A stretch of 64,000 nucleotides of DNA, taken from NCBI GenBank assembly GCA_945952225.1, contig CAMFHP010000015.1, forward strand, positions 1-64,000. The letters are read 5' to 3'. Within the stretch, counting starts at the first letter, position 1. Every line of letters starts with the position of its first letter. The translations under genes were made by a program, and so were the position numbers. This document shows, one piece after another, positions 9,197 through 20,888 of this stretch. The notes under the pieces were generated by a model. The model was given only the letters and a program-made list of their open reading frames with translations. It made no database searches and had not been told where the DNA came from. The DNA is from an uncultured Myxococcaceae bacterium. Its GTDB lineage: Bacteria; Myxococcota_A; Polyangia; Polyangiales; Ga0077539.

Positions 9197-12100
9197 TCAC
9201 ACGTCCGGCGGGAGGTGCAGCGCCGCGATCTGCTCGTACAGGGCGCGGCGCGTGAGGGCGTCGTGGGCCGTGGTGAGGGCGAAGCGCTCGTACTGCGCGG
9301 GGTCCCCATGGGCCACGGCGCGGAAGCGTCCCTCGCGTTCGAGGTACTCGCGCACGGGGCGCTTCGGCGGCGGCGCGTCGAGGTGCAGCGGGCTCTCACC
9401 GCCCTCCAGCTTCGAGGGGTCGAAGCGGAACAGCGGCCACACGCCGGTCTCGACCGCGAGGCGCTGCTGGTCGAGGCCGTGGGCGAGGTCGTAGCCGTGG
9501 GCCACGCAGTGCGAGTAGGCGATGAGGAGCGACGGGCCCTTCCACCGTTCGGCTTCGAGAAAGGCCTTCACGGTGTGTGCGTCCTTTGCGCCGAGGGCCA
9601 CGCTCGCGACGTACACGTGCCCGTAGGCCATGGCGTGGAGCGCGAGGTCCTTCTTGCGCGTGCGTTTGCCCGCGGCGGCGAAGCGCGCGGTGGCGCCGAG
9701 GGGCGTGGCCTTCGACTGCTGCCCGCCGGTGTTGCTGTACACCTCGGTGTCGAGCACGAGCACGTTCACGTCGGCCCCGGAGGCCAGCACGTGGTCGAGG
9801 CCGCCGTAGCCGATGTCGTAGGCCCATCCGTCACCGCCGACGATCCACACGGAGCGCGGCACGAGCCAGTCGGCCACCGCGTCGAGGGCGTGCGCCGCGG
9901 GACCGGCGAGCGATGCGAGCGCCGTGCGGAGCGCCGCGACCCGTTCGCGCTGCGCGGTGATGAAGGCCTCGCCGTGGTCGGGCGGCGAGAGCAGTCCGTC
10001 GACGAGCGCGGAATCGAGGGACGGTGCGAGGAGGCGCACGAGGGCCTCGGCGCGGGCGCGGTGCGTGTCGGTGGCGAGGCGCATTCCGAGGCCGAACTCG
10101 GCGTTGTCTTCGAAGAGCGAGTTCGACCACGCGGGGCCGCGTCCGTCGGCGTTCGCGCGCCACGGCGTCGTGGGGAGGTTCGCGCCGAAGATCGACGAGC
10201 AGCCCGTGGCGTTCGCGACGAGCGCGCGGTCGCCGAAGAGCTGGGTCATGAGCTTGAGGTACGGGGTCTCGCCGCAACCCGCGCACGCACCCGAAAACTC
10301 GAAGAGCGGTTCGAGGAGCTGCGAGCCCTTCACGTCGAGATGCACGCGCGTACGGGGCGGCGGGGGAAGGGCCGCGACGAAGTCCCACCGCGCGCGGTCG
10401 ACGGGCTTGAGGGCCTCGGCGGGGGCCATCGCGAGGGCGTGGCGCGTGGGGTCGCGCTTGTCCTTCGCGGGGCACGCGACGACGCAGAGGCCGCAGCCCG
10501 TGCAGTCGTCGGGCGCCACCTGCACGACGTATTCGGTGCCGGGATGGTCGTCGCCCTTCCACGGGCGGTGCAGGAGCTCGGCGGGCGCGTGGGCGAGCGC
10601 CGCGGGGTCGAACACGGTGGTTCGAATCGCCGCGTGCGGGCACACGATCGAACACTTGTTGCACTGGATGCAGAGCTCGGGCTCCCACGCCGGGAGGCTC
10701 TGCGCGAGGCTCCGCTGCTCCCAGCGCGCGGTGCCCACGGGCCACGTTCCGTCGACGGGAAAGGCGCTCACGGGGAGGGCATCGCCGAGCCCTTCGAGCA
10801 TCACCGCGGTGACCCGTTGCACGAAGTCGGGCGCGCGATGATCGATGGCCTTCGGGCGTCGGTGATGGGGCCCCGCGTCGGTGTCGGGCACGGGCACGTC
10901 GCGCAGCCCCGCGAGGGCGCGGTCGACGGCGGCGAGGTTCTTCGCCACCACCTCGGGTCCGTGCTTCTTGAACGACTTCTCGATGGACGCACGGAGCTTC
11001 GCCATCGCCACGTCGTGGGGCAGCGCATCGAGCACGTGGAGCAGCGCCGCCTGCATCACCGCACTGATGTGCCCGCCGAGTCCGACCTCGCGCGCGATGG
11101 CGTGCGCGTCGATCACCTTGAGCGAGAGCCCGCGGGCGCGCACCACGGCGCGGGCCTCGTCGGGGAGCATGGTCCACACGTCGTCGGGGGCCCACGGCGC
11201 GTTGAGGAGCACGGTCGCCCCCTCGGCGGCCACGTCGAGCACGCGCATGCGTTCGAAGAGCGCGGGCTGGTGGCACGCCACGATCTGCGCGCGGCGGACC
11301 TTGTACGCAGATCGAATGGGCGCCTTCGCGAAGCGCAGGTGCGAGACCGTGACGGAGCCCGCCTTGCGCGAGTCGTACTCGAAGTACCCCTGGCCGTAGA
11401 GCGCGGTCTCTTCGCCGAGGATCTTCACGGTGTTCTTGTTCGAACCCACCGTGCCGTCGGCGCCGATGCCGTAGAGCACCGCGCGCACCACGTCGTCGCC
11501 CTCCACTTCGAAGTTCACGTCGTACGCGAGCGAGCGGCGCGTCACGTCGTCGGTGATGCCCACGGTGAAGCGCGTGGGTCCGCGCGGCGTCGCGAGGCGC
11601 TCGAAGATCGCGCGCGCCATCGCGGGGGTGAACTCCTTGGAGCCGAGTCCGTAGCGCCCGCCGAGCACGCGGGGACGGCGCTCCCACGTCGCGACGCCGC
11701 GGGCCTCGGCCTCGTCGAGCGCGGCGAGCACATCGAGGTGCAGCGGGTCGGCGACGGCGCCGGGCTCCTTCGTGCGATCGAGCACCGCGAGGTCGGTGAC
11801 CGTGCCCGGCAGCGCGCGCGCGAATCCCTCGACGTCGAAGGGACGGTACAGCCGCACCTTCACCACGCCCACGCGCTCGCCCTTCGCGACGAGGTGGTCG
11901 ACGGTCTCGTGCACGGTCTCGGCGCCGCTGCCCATCACCACGATCACGCGCTCGGCCTCGGGGTGGCCCGCGTAGTCGAAGAGGTCGTAGCGGCGTTCCG
12001 TGCGCTGACCGAGCTCGCGCATCACCGCGCGCACCGTGGCGGGCGCGGCGTCGTACCAGGGGTTGATGGCCTCGCGGGCCTGCATGAACGCGTCGGGGTT

Positions 12101-12763
12101 CTGCGCGGTTCCGCGGAGCACCGGGTGTTCGGGGTCGAGCGCGCGGGCGCGGTGCGCGGCGATGGCGCCCTCGTCGACGAGCGCGCGGAGGTCGTCGTCA
12201 CCGAGGGGCTCGATGGTGGCCACCTCGTGCGAGGTGCGAAAGCCGTCGAAGAAGTGAAGGAAGGGCACGCGCGCGCGCAGCGTGGCGGCGTGGGCGATGG
12301 CGGCGAAATCCTGCGCCTCCTGCACCGACGCGGCGCAGAGCATGGCGAAGCCCGTGGCGCGGGCGGCCATCACGTCGGAGTGGTCGCAGAAGATCGACAG
12401 CGCGTGCGTGGCCACCGAGCGCGCGGCGACGTGCATGCAGAACGCGGTGAGCTCACCCGCGATCTTGAACATGTCGGGGATCATCAGCAGGAGCCCCTGC
12501 GAGGCCGTGAAGGTCGTGGCCATCGCGCCGGCCTGAAGGGCGCCGTGCACCGCGCCCGCAGCGCCCGCCTCGCTCTGCATCTCGACGACGCGCGCGACGC
12601 CGCCCCAGAGGTTCGCGCGGCCGTGCGCCGACCACTCGTCGCACCACTCGCCCATCGGCGACGCGGGGGTGATGGGATAGATCGCGATGACCTCGCTCAT
12701 GCGGTAGGCCACCGAGGCGACGGCTTCGTTGGCGTCGAGCGTGACGACGTGCGCGGGCTTCAT
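9197..12763 (-). CDS. nifJ: Pyruvate:ferredoxin (flavodoxin) oxidoreductase
   Basis: 1188 aa single-chain PFOR, converting pyruvate plus CoA to acetyl-CoA and CO2 with reduction of ferredoxin or flavodoxin. Domain order fits the family: N-terminal ThDP/PYR region (AIYPITPASPMGEWCDEW), CoA/transketolase-like region, gamma-domain (GIGADGTVGSNKNTVKIL), then the 2x[4Fe-4S] ferredoxin domain with CIQCNKCSIVCP (from Cys698) and CTGCGLCVVACP (from Cys754), and the ThDP/Mg domain with ACAGCGETPYLKL, GDGWAYDIGYGGLDH and DTEVYSNTGGQQSKATP. The frame is open far upstream to 14005, but that part is antisense to the Asp-rich repeats; MKPAHVVTLDANEAVASVAY at 12763 is the family N-terminus. Suggests low-potential electron metabolism, possibly under oxygen limitation. 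Confidence 0.97.
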   Translation of the reverse strand: MKPAHVVTLDANEAVASVAYRMSEVIAIYPITPASPMGEWCDEWSAHGRANLWGGVARVVEMQSEAGAAGAVHGALQAGAMATTFTASQGLLLMIPDMFKIAGELTAFCMHVAARSVATHALSIFCDHSDVMAARATGFAMLCAASVQEAQDFAAIAHAATLRARVPFLHFFDGFRTSHEVATIEPLGDDDLRALVDEGAIAAHRARALDPEHPVLRGTAQNPDAFMQAREAINPWYDAAPATVRAVMRELGQRTERRYDLFDYAGHPEAERVIVVMGSGAETVHETVDHLVAKGERVGVVKVRLYRPFDVEGFARALPGTVTDLAVLDRTKEPGAVADPLHLDVLAALDEAEARGVATWERRPRVLGGRYGLGSKEFTPAMARAIFERLATPRGPTRFTVGITDDVTRRSLAYDVNFEVEGDDVVRAVLYGIGADGTVGSNKNTVKILGEETALYGQGYFEYDSRKAGSVTVSHLRFAKAPIRSAYKVRRAQIVACHQPALFERMRVLDVAAEGATVLLNAPWAPDDVWTMLPDEARAVVRARGLSLKVIDAHAIAREVGLGGHISAVMQAALLHVLDALPHDVAMAKLRASIEKSFKKHGPEVVAKNLAAVDRALAGLRDVPVPDTDAGPHHRRPKAIDHRAPDFVQRVTAVMLEGLGDALPVSAFPVDGTWPVGTARWEQRSLAQSLPAWEPELCIQCNKCSIVCPHAAIRTTVFDPAALAHAPAELLHRPWKGDDHPGTEYVVQVAPDDCTGCGLCVVACPAKDKRDPTRHALAMAPAEALKPVDRARWDFVAALPPPPRTRVHLDVKGSQLLEPLFEFSGACAGCGETPYLKLMTQLFGDRALVANATGCSSIFGANLPTTPWRANADGRGPAWSNSLFEDNAEFGLGMRLATDTHRARAEALVRLLAPSLDSALVDGLLSPPDHGEAFITAQRERVAALRTALASLAGPAAHALDAVADWLVPRSVWIVGGDGWAYDIGYGGLDHVLASGADVNVLVLDTEVYSNTGGQQSKATPLGATARFAAAGKRTRKKDLALHAMAYGHVYVASVALGAKDAHTVKAFLEAERWKGPSLLIAYSHCVAHGYDLAHGLDQQRLAVETGVWPLFRFDPSKLEGGESPLHLDAPPPKRPVREYLEREGRFRAVAHGDPAQYERFALTTAHDALTRRALYEQIAALHLPPDV

Positions 12764-12944
12764 GGTGGGCGCCGCGCGGTGCAACGGGCGCACCCTGCGC
12801 GGCGACGGGGAAATCAAGGTGGATGCTCGCGCACCGATGCGCGGGTGCGCACGGATCACACGCACCGGTGGCGCGCGGCCGGAACCTTCGATGCGCCGGG
12901 GCGACGTTGACAGGGTGACGGATCTTCGGGCAGCACCATCGGAG

Positions 12945-14546
12945 ATGCGTGCTTCTCGTCTGCTTCCGGGCCTTGCGTGGGTGCTGCTTTCGGGGTGCGG
13001 GAGCGCGGACTCCGGTCCCGGCGGGAGCGGCACCGTCGTGATCGATGGAGGCGACGACACGCCCGCGGTCGACGTCGTGCTCGATGCGCCCGACGACACC
13101 GCACAGGACGCAGCGCGCGACGACGGGACGGAGACCGATGCGGGCGATCGCACGGACGGCGCGGCCGATGCGATCGTCGATGCGTCGGTGGAACGTCCCG
13201 ACACGGCGGTCGATGCGGGCGTCGATGCGCTCGTCGATCGACCGGACACCGCCGTGGATACGGGTGTCGATGCGGTCGTCGATCGACCGGACGCCGCAGT
13301 CGATACGGGCGTCGATGCGGTCGTCGATCGACCGGACGCCGCGGTCGACACGGGCGTCGATGCGGTCGTCGATCGAACGGATACCGGTGTCGATGCGGTC
13401 GTCGATCGACCCGACACGGCGGTGGACACGGGCGTCGATGCCGTCGTCGATCGACCCGATGCCGCGGTGGATGCGGGCCCCGACGTGACGATGGACACGG
13501 GCGTCGATGCGTCCATCGACCGACCCGATGCGACGCTCGATGCGACCGTCGACGTGGCCCTCGACACCGCCGCGGATCGACCCGACACCGCGGTCGACAC
13601 GGGCCTTGATGCGACCGTGGATGTGGCCCTCGACACGGCCGCGGATCGTCCCGACACCGCGGTCGAAGCGGCCGTCGATGTGCCCGGGGATGGCGCCGTG
13701 CCTGCGGATCCGATCGCGTATGCGGGCGTGCTCTCGGTGCAGACCAACGGCGCGATCTTCCGCAACACGATCACGGTGAACGGAACGGCCCGCGCGGTGT
13801 GGGTGCGCATGCCCACGACGCTGCGCGCGAACCCCGCGCTCGTGATCGCGTACCACGGCACCAACGGGTCGGGAGACGGGATGCTCTCCGAGGCGGGCAC
13901 GGACCGCGTGACCGCGACGGACAACGTGATCTTCGTGGCGCCGACCGCGCGCGAGTGGCCCGACACGGCGAGCGACTTCGACCACGGACGCGGCGCGTGG
14001 CTCACCTACTGGGAGACGGGCAACAACCCGAGCACCACCACGAACCAGGACGTGCTGCTCACCCGCGCGATCATTCAAGAGGCGCGGCGCGCGTACGGCA
14101 TCGACCCGCGGAGGGTCTACGCCATCGGCCACTCGAACGGCGCGTTCATGGCGTACATGGTCGCGCAGCTCCTCCGCGATCGCATCGTGGGGTTCGCCGA
14201 GAACTCGGGCGGCATCTCGTGCCTCAACCCGCAGCAGTCGTGTCGCTTCCAGGGCGCGGGCACGACATGTTCGGCGCTCGCGACGCAGCCGGGCTGGTGC
14301 ACGTGTGCGGTGCCCGACCTGCCGATGCCCCTGCCCTCCACGGGCCGCTGCCCGCCGGCGCTCATGCAACACGGAACGGCCGACCCGCTGGTCTCGGTGT
14401 TCCACACGTGCCGCCTCGAAGCGGTGCTGCGCGCGCGCGGCGACTGCGCGTACCGCACGACCATCTACGACGGCGGCGGTCACTTCATGCCCCCGTCGTT
14501 CGCCACCAACGCGTGGACCTACCTCTCGGCCTTCACCCTGCCCTGA
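12945..14546 (+). CDS. Surface esterase lipoprotein (PHB-depolymerase-like) on an Asp-rich repeat stalk
   Basis: 533 aa. Type II signal peptide MRASRLLPGLAWVLLSGCGS with lipobox LLSGC. Residues 30-255 are a repeat linker built from a 15-aa unit (DRPDAAVDTGVDAVV and variants). From about 258 follows an alpha/beta-hydrolase of the PHB depolymerase/feruloyl esterase (LpqC-like) type: oxyanion region VIAYHGTNGSGDG, nucleophile elbow AIGHSNGAFMAY (Ser397), PALMQHGTADPLV and a C-terminal GGGHF that probably holds the catalytic His. Eight or more Cys in the catalytic part suggest disulfides in an exported enzyme. Likely cleaves polyesters or acyl-sugar esters outside the cell; substrate unknown. The ATG at 12945 is preceded by gga/gag and is chosen for its signal peptide. 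Divergent from nifJ. Confidence 0.88.
   Translation: MRASRLLPGLAWVLLSGCGSADSGPGGSGTVVIDGGDDTPAVDVVLDAPDDTAQDAARDDGTETDAGDRTDGAADAIVDASVERPDTAVDAGVDALVDRPDTAVDTGVDAVVDRPDAAVDTGVDAVVDRPDAAVDTGVDAVVDRTDTGVDAVVDRPDTAVDTGVDAVVDRPDAAVDAGPDVTMDTGVDASIDRPDATLDATVDVALDTAADRPDTAVDTGLDATVDVALDTAADRPDTAVEAAVDVPGDGAVPADPIAYAGVLSVQTNGAIFRNTITVNGTARAVWVRMPTTLRANPALVIAYHGTNGSGDGMLSEAGTDRVTATDNVIFVAPTAREWPDTASDFDHGRGAWLTYWETGNNPSTTTNQDVLLTRAIIQEARRAYGIDPRRVYAIGHSNGAFMAYMVAQLLRDRIVGFAENSGGISCLNPQQSCRFQGAGTTCSALATQPGWCTCAVPDLPMPLPSTGRCPPALMQHGTADPLVSVFHTCRLEAVLRARGDCAYRTTIYDGGGHFMPPSFATNAWTYLSAFTLP
13225..13470 (+). repeat. 45-bp tandem repeats coding the Asp-rich stalk
   Basis: Near-identical 45-bp units (core gtcgatcgaccggacgcc) encode D-R-P-D-[AT]-A-V-D-T-G-V-D-A-V-V, with some shortened copies. 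High nucleotide identity between units suggests recent expansion or gene conversion. Confidence 0.85.
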
Positions 14547-14610
14547 TGCCTGCCCCGATGCCCGCGCGTTGCCCGTCGGGGCGCGATGGTGGTATGCGTC
14601 CGCGCCCCCG

Positions 14611-15519
14611 ATGAAGCTCCCGCTGCGTTTCGTGCTGCCCGCCGTGATGGCCCTCTCCGCGGGCGCGTGCGCGACCACGAACGCGACGGTTCAGCACCCC
14701 ATCGCGTCGGCCCCCAACGCCGCCAACGACGAAGCCGAACGTCGCTACCAGGCCGCGATGGAACTCTTTCGCGACGAGTCGTGGCCCGAGGCCATCGAGG
14801 CCTTTCGCACGGTCACCCGCGGCAACGCGACGAGCCGCCAGGCCACGCTCGCCGAGCTGCGCCTCGCCGAGATCGAGTTCCGTCAGGAGCGCTACACCGA
14901 AGCGCTCGCCGCGTTTCGCGCGTGGCTGCGCTACCACCCCGCCCACGCCGAGGCCTCGTTCGCGCGCTTCATGATCGCGCGCTGCCACGTCGAGCAGATG
15001 CCCGAAGACTGGTTCCTCACGCCCCCGAGCTGGGAGCGCGACCTCTCGTCGGCCCACGACGCCGAGACCGCCCTCGCCCGCTTCGTGCGCGACCACGGCA
15101 CCTCGGAGCACGCCCCCGAGGCGCAGCGACAGCTCCGTCGCGTGCGGCAGATCCTCGCGCGCCACGAGGTCTACGTCGCCGACTTCTACAGCGGCCGCGA
15201 CCGCTACAACGCCGCCGCGAGCCGACTGCTCGGCGTGCTGGCGAACTTCCATGACTCGGGCCTCGAACCGCTGGCGGCGCTGCGTCTCGGCGAGGTGTAC
15301 CTCCGCATGAACCGCGCGGCCGAAGCGCGGGGCGCGTTCCAGTACCTCACCGAGACCTTCGCGCAGTCGGCGGAAGCCGACGCGGCGCGCGCGCACCTCG
15401 CACGCCTCGGCCCGGGCCCCTCGACGCCGGTGCGTCCCGAGGGCGCGCCCGACACCGAAGACACGGGCCACACCGAAGACGTGGAGTCCTCCGTCGACCG
15501 CCCCGAGGCGCAGCCGTGA
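14611..15519 (+). CDS. bamD: BamD-like outer-membrane assembly lipoprotein
   Basis: 302 aa. Signal peptide MKLPLRFVLPAVMALSAGAC with lipobox at Cys20, then TPR-type helical repeats: NDEAERRYQAAMELFRDESW, LAELRLAEIEFRQERYTEAL and FRAWLRYHPAHAEASFARFM are typical of BamD/YfiO/ComL, the periplasmic-facing lipoprotein of the beta-barrel assembly machine. The spacing of the repeats (GDYYAAxxxF-like, RYP-like YHP) fits the family; the length is slightly greater because of an acidic Pro/Glu/Asp tail after about 270. ATG at 14611 chosen for the signal peptide. Stop overlaps the start of the next gene (GTGA), so the two are translationally coupled. Confidence 0.85.
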   Translation: MKLPLRFVLPAVMALSAGACATTNATVQHPIASAPNAANDEAERRYQAAMELFRDESWPEAIEAFRTVTRGNATSRQATLAELRLAEIEFRQERYTEALAAFRAWLRYHPAHAEASFARFMIARCHVEQMPEDWFLTPPSWERDLSSAHDAETALARFVRDHGTSEHAPEAQRQLRRVRQILARHEVYVADFYSGRDRYNAAASRLLGVLANFHDSGLEPLAALRLGEVYLRMNRAAEARGAFQYLTETFAQSAEADAARAHLARLGPGPSTPVRPEGAPDTEDTGHTEDVESSVDRPEAQP

Positions 15520-15941
15520 CCTCCGACGAGCGCGCGGTGCTCTCCGCGAACAGCGCGTTCTACGCGGCCTTTCGCGCGCACGACCTCGTCGCGATGGACA
15601 TCCTCTGGAGCCACGACGCGAACGTCCAGTGTGTGCACCCCGGCTGGTCGCCCATCGAGGGACGCGAGCAGGTGCTCCAGACCTTTCAGTCGATCTTCTC
15701 GCACGGCGCGCCCGACGTTCGCGAGCGTGAGGCGCGGGTCACCGTGCTCGGCGAGGTGGCCTTCGTCGTGTGCCTCGAAACGCTCACCGACACCGTGGGC
15801 GATCAAAACGGCGCCATGGCCGCGACCAACGTGTTTCGCCTCGAAGCGGGACGCTGGCGCATGGTGCACCACCACGCCGGTCCCATCGCGCAGCGCGACG
15901 AAGTGGGCGACGACGACGAGCCGCCGCCGCTGCTCAACTGA
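15516..15941 (+). CDS. SnoaL/NTF2-like protein (DUF4440-type)
   Basis: 141 aa, GTG start inside the stop of bamD (4-nt overlap). The sequence follows the NTF2-like cone fold: N-terminal helix with FYAAFRAHDLVAMDILWSHD, VQCVHPGWSPIEGREQVLQTF, a middle strand, and the closing ATNVFRLEAGRWRMVHHHAG strand typical of SnoaL_3/DUF4440 proteins. Such proteins may be small-molecule binding or enzymatic; no catalytic residue can be assigned. Acidic C-terminal tail. Coupling with bamD is conspicuous but its meaning is unknown. Confidence 0.85.
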   Translation: MTSDERAVLSANSAFYAAFRAHDLVAMDILWSHDANVQCVHPGWSPIEGREQVLQTFQSIFSHGAPDVREREARVTVLGEVAFVVCLETLTDTVGDQNGAMAATNVFRLEAGRWRMVHHHAGPIAQRDEVGDDDEPPPLLN

Positions 15942-15956
15942 CCGCGACGTGCGGGG

Positions 15957-16889
15957 TCAGAACGTGTGCGAGAGCGACATCCACGGGAGCACCGCGAGGC
16001 TCTCGGCGTAGAGCGGCGCGCGCTCGCTGAGGGGCGCGAGCACGCCCACGTCGGCGGCGAAGCGTCGGGTGTAGAAGCGCACGCCCGCGAGCGCGTACGG
16101 CATGAACCGCAGCGCGCCGTTGCCCAGCAGCGCCCGCGCGCGGTCGCCCTGCTCCTCGGCGAGCTCGTGGAGCAAGACGGTCTGCGCGATGACCTTGATG
16201 CCCTCGTGCACGCGCACGTCGACGGTCACGTGCGCGAGGCCCCAGAGCCCGCCGAGGCCCGTGCGCTGCGCCGCGTGGAGGCCGCCGTGCACACCGACGC
16301 GACCGCTCCACACCGAGACGAGCGGGCCGGTCATCCACCCGAGGCCCGCGTAGGCCCACGTGAACCCGAGGTTCGACGTCGACGACTCGCCCTCGGGCTT
16401 GAACGGGATCGTGAGGTAGGCCCACCACGAAACCGCGAGGCCCGGTCGGTTCACGAAGGCGAAGCGCGCATCGACCGACGCGCCCGCGAAGTAGTACGGA
16501 ACGCCGACGCCCACGTCGATGTTGCGCGTGAGGCCGTAGCGCAGCGCGACCCATCCGAGCGCGCTCACGTAGTGGCCCTGCAGGTCGCCCATGCGCATCG
16601 GACGCGCCGTGGGCATCTGGAAGTGGTGATCGACCGCGGGCTCGCTGAGCTCGCGCGCGACGGGCGTGGGCACGGTGAACGCGGGGCTCACGAGGCGCGG
16701 CGCGGTGATCGTGGGCCAGCGCGTGGCGCGCACCGGCGGGGCAAGCGTGGCGGGGTCTGGCGGAGGCTCCGCGGGCGACGCCGAGGCCCAGGGGGCCGTC
16801 GGTGCGTCGGTGGCGGGTGCGGGCTGTGCGAGGGCTGCGAGGGGCGTCAGGGCGAGGGCCGTGACGGCGGCGGCGCAGGGGAGGCGCAT
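15957..16889 (-). CDS. Exported outer-membrane-type protein of unknown function
   Basis: 310 aa. Signal peptide MRLPCAAAVTALALTPLAALAQP with AxA cleavage, a Pro/Ala-rich spacer to about residue 75, then repeated aromatic/Gly-ended strands (VSALGWVALRYGLTRNIDVG, VSWWAYLTIPFKPEG, RFMPYALAGVRFYTRRF) ending in SLSHTF. A C-terminal Phe and amphipathic strands are typical of outer-membrane beta-barrels. Start at 16889 chosen for the signal peptide; the frame is open further upstream in non-coding-like sequence. Convergent with the SnoaL-like gene (15 bp gap). Function not recognised. Confidence 0.7.
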   Translation of the reverse strand: MRLPCAAAVTALALTPLAALAQPAPATDAPTAPWASASPAEPPPDPATLAPPVRATRWPTITAPRLVSPAFTVPTPVARELSEPAVDHHFQMPTARPMRMGDLQGHYVSALGWVALRYGLTRNIDVGVGVPYYFAGASVDARFAFVNRPGLAVSWWAYLTIPFKPEGESSTSNLGFTWAYAGLGWMTGPLVSVWSGRVGVHGGLHAAQRTGLGGLWGLAHVTVDVRVHEGIKVIAQTVLLHELAEEQGDRARALLGNGALRFMPYALAGVRFYTRRFAADVGVLAPLSERAPLYAESLAVLPWMSLSHTF

Positions 16890-16950
16890 GGCGCGGTAGA
16901 GTGCGCGAGCGCGCGTCAGAAAGCCACCTCGGCGATGGCGCTTCTCGCGG

Positions 16951-19644
<2,694 letters not shown>

Positions 19645-19781
19645 CGCTCGGTCGCATTCCCCGCGGTCGTGGCCTGCGAAGAGATCGCAAAGGCCCCATC
19701 GCCGTTGGGGCGTGCGTTCTACCAAAGCCCCGCTGGGGTGATCCAATCTTCGCGGGCCCGCGGGGGACGTTTCCCGTCAAC

Positions 19782-19796
19782 GCCAACCCGGTTGGC
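19782..19796. promoter_or_regulatory. Inverted repeat upstream of gyrA
   Basis: GCCAAC-ccg-GTTGGC (6-bp arms, 3-nt loop) in the 250-bp divergent gap between gyrA and the lipoprotein at 19895. A 12-bp self-complementary stretch CGCGGGCCCGCG sits nearby at 19751-19762. Either could be a stem-loop in the gyrA leader or a protein site; no sure promoter boxes were recognised. Confidence 0.3.
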
Positions 19797-19894
19797 ATGT
19801 GGCGTCTCTTGTGGTTGGCCTCCGCCCGCGAGGTGGAGTCTTATTCCCGTGGTGCACCGTGTCGGCACCGACGGTGCAGAAGGACATCGAGGTC

Positions 19895-20308
19895 ATGCGA
19901 ACGCGCCGCGCCCTGCTCACGCTCCTCGTCGCGCTCCCGTTGCTGGGGGGATGCCTCGGGCGCGCGCTCCCCGTGCCGCCGCCGACGGCCACGATCCAGA
20001 GCATCACGCAGTGCCCGATGCTCGACTGCCCCGAGGGCGGTCTCGTCGTGACGCTCACGGGCACGGCCAACGCGCGCGCCCTCGTGACGGCCCTCGACGA
20101 AGAGGCTCCGCGCGGCCCCGATGGCGAGTACCTCAGCGGCGTGGCCATGGCGAACGAGCTCGGTCGCTGGAGCATCACGCTCGCGCCGCGGCAGTTCACG
20201 CCGGGCACGGTCTCGGCGGTGCAGCCGGGGCACTCGATCCGCGTGTTCCAGGTGACGCCCGACGGTGATGCGTCGTCGTCGTTCTACGTGTCCGTGCCGA
20301 GGATGTGA
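19895..20308 (+). CDS. Small lipoprotein, paralogue 1 of a tandem pair
   Basis: 137 aa. Signal peptide MRTRRALLTLLVALPLLGGC (lipobox LLGGC). The mature part has a Cys pair (QCPMLDC) and a compact beta-rich domain: GLVVTLTGTANARALVTAL, ANELGRWSITLAPRQFTPG, HSIRVFQVTPDGDASSSFYV. The same pattern (Cys pair, GRW.ITL, PG, V/FQ...GDAS..F) recurs in the next gene, so the two are duplicates. The domain resembles an Ig-like or transthyretin-like beta-sandwich, but no family was recognised. Probably periplasmic face of a membrane. Confidence 0.75.
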   Translation: MRTRRALLTLLVALPLLGGCLGRALPVPPPTATIQSITQCPMLDCPEGGLVVTLTGTANARALVTALDEEAPRGPDGEYLSGVAMANELGRWSITLAPRQFTPGTVSAVQPGHSIRVFQVTPDGDASSSFYVSVPRM

Positions 20309-20318
20309 GGCCCCGCCC

Positions 20319-20813
20319 ATGACCCAGCGTCGCCCCCGTCGATCTGCGATTGCGCTCCTCGCGCTCGTTCCCCTGGCCGGGGGGTGCATGGTCGACGAGC
20401 CCGTGCCCCTCGCGACCGCGCGCATCGTGTCGGTGGCCCCCTGCGGAACGTGCCGCGACGAGGGCGCCGTGAGCGTGCGCATCGAGGGCGACGACGCGCT
20501 CGCCGACGCGGTGATCGTGCTCCACGACCTGCGGGTGAAGCACGAACTCGGGCAGCAGCCCGCCGCGGTGGGGCGCGCCGATGCCCACGGCCGTTGGGAG
20601 ATCACGCTCCACGCGCTGCGCGTGCCCGGACGTGTGGAGCTTCCGGTGCTCCCCGGCGACACGCTGGAGGTGTTTCAGAAGAACGGCGAGGGCGACGCGT
20701 CGGACCCGTTCCGTCTCACCGTTCCGACGCCGCAGGAGCGCCCCGCGGGTGCCCCCGTCTTCGATGAGCTGCCGCAGAGCGCCTCGCCCTCTCCGTCGCC
20801 CTCCGGGCCCTGA
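20319..20813 (+). CDS. Small lipoprotein, paralogue 2 of a tandem pair
   Basis: 164 aa, ATG 10 nt after the preceding stop. Signal peptide MTQRRPRRSAIALLALVPLAGGC. Shares with the preceding protein an N-terminal Cys pair (PCGTC), a GRWEITLHALRVPGRVEL strand, and TLEVFQKNGEGDASDPFRLT. It adds a Pro/Ser tail (PSPSPSGP). Tandem duplication followed by divergence is the simplest explanation; both are likely in one transcript with the next gene. Function unknown. Confidence 0.75.
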   Translation: MTQRRPRRSAIALLALVPLAGGCMVDEPVPLATARIVSVAPCGTCRDEGAVSVRIEGDDALADAVIVLHDLRVKHELGQQPAAVGRADAHGRWEITLHALRVPGRVELPVLPGDTLEVFQKNGEGDASDPFRLTVPTPQERPAGAPVFDELPQSASPSPSPSGP

Positions 20814-20888
20814 ATTTCATGGGTGTTCCGCGCGCGGGTCTGCGCCGACGCGCTGACACCGCCCGCGGCTCCGTGCGACCGTGCGCGC

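Noticed and set aside
9164-12910. A 1248-codon open frame on the plus strand opposite nifJ
   Set aside because: It is rich in Arg, His, Gly and Ala with no known motif, and it exactly mirrors a well-conserved PFOR gene. Long antisense frames are expected at this GC content.
13225-13470. Possible CRISPR or minisatellite in the 45-bp repeats
   Set aside because: Units are head-to-tail without spacers and in frame with a lipoprotein linker, so this is coding repeat.
12764-14005. N-terminal extension of the nifJ frame through the antisense of the Asp-rich repeats
   Set aside because: It reads as Ser/Thr/Val repeats antisense to the esterase stalk. Family alignment places the start at 12763.
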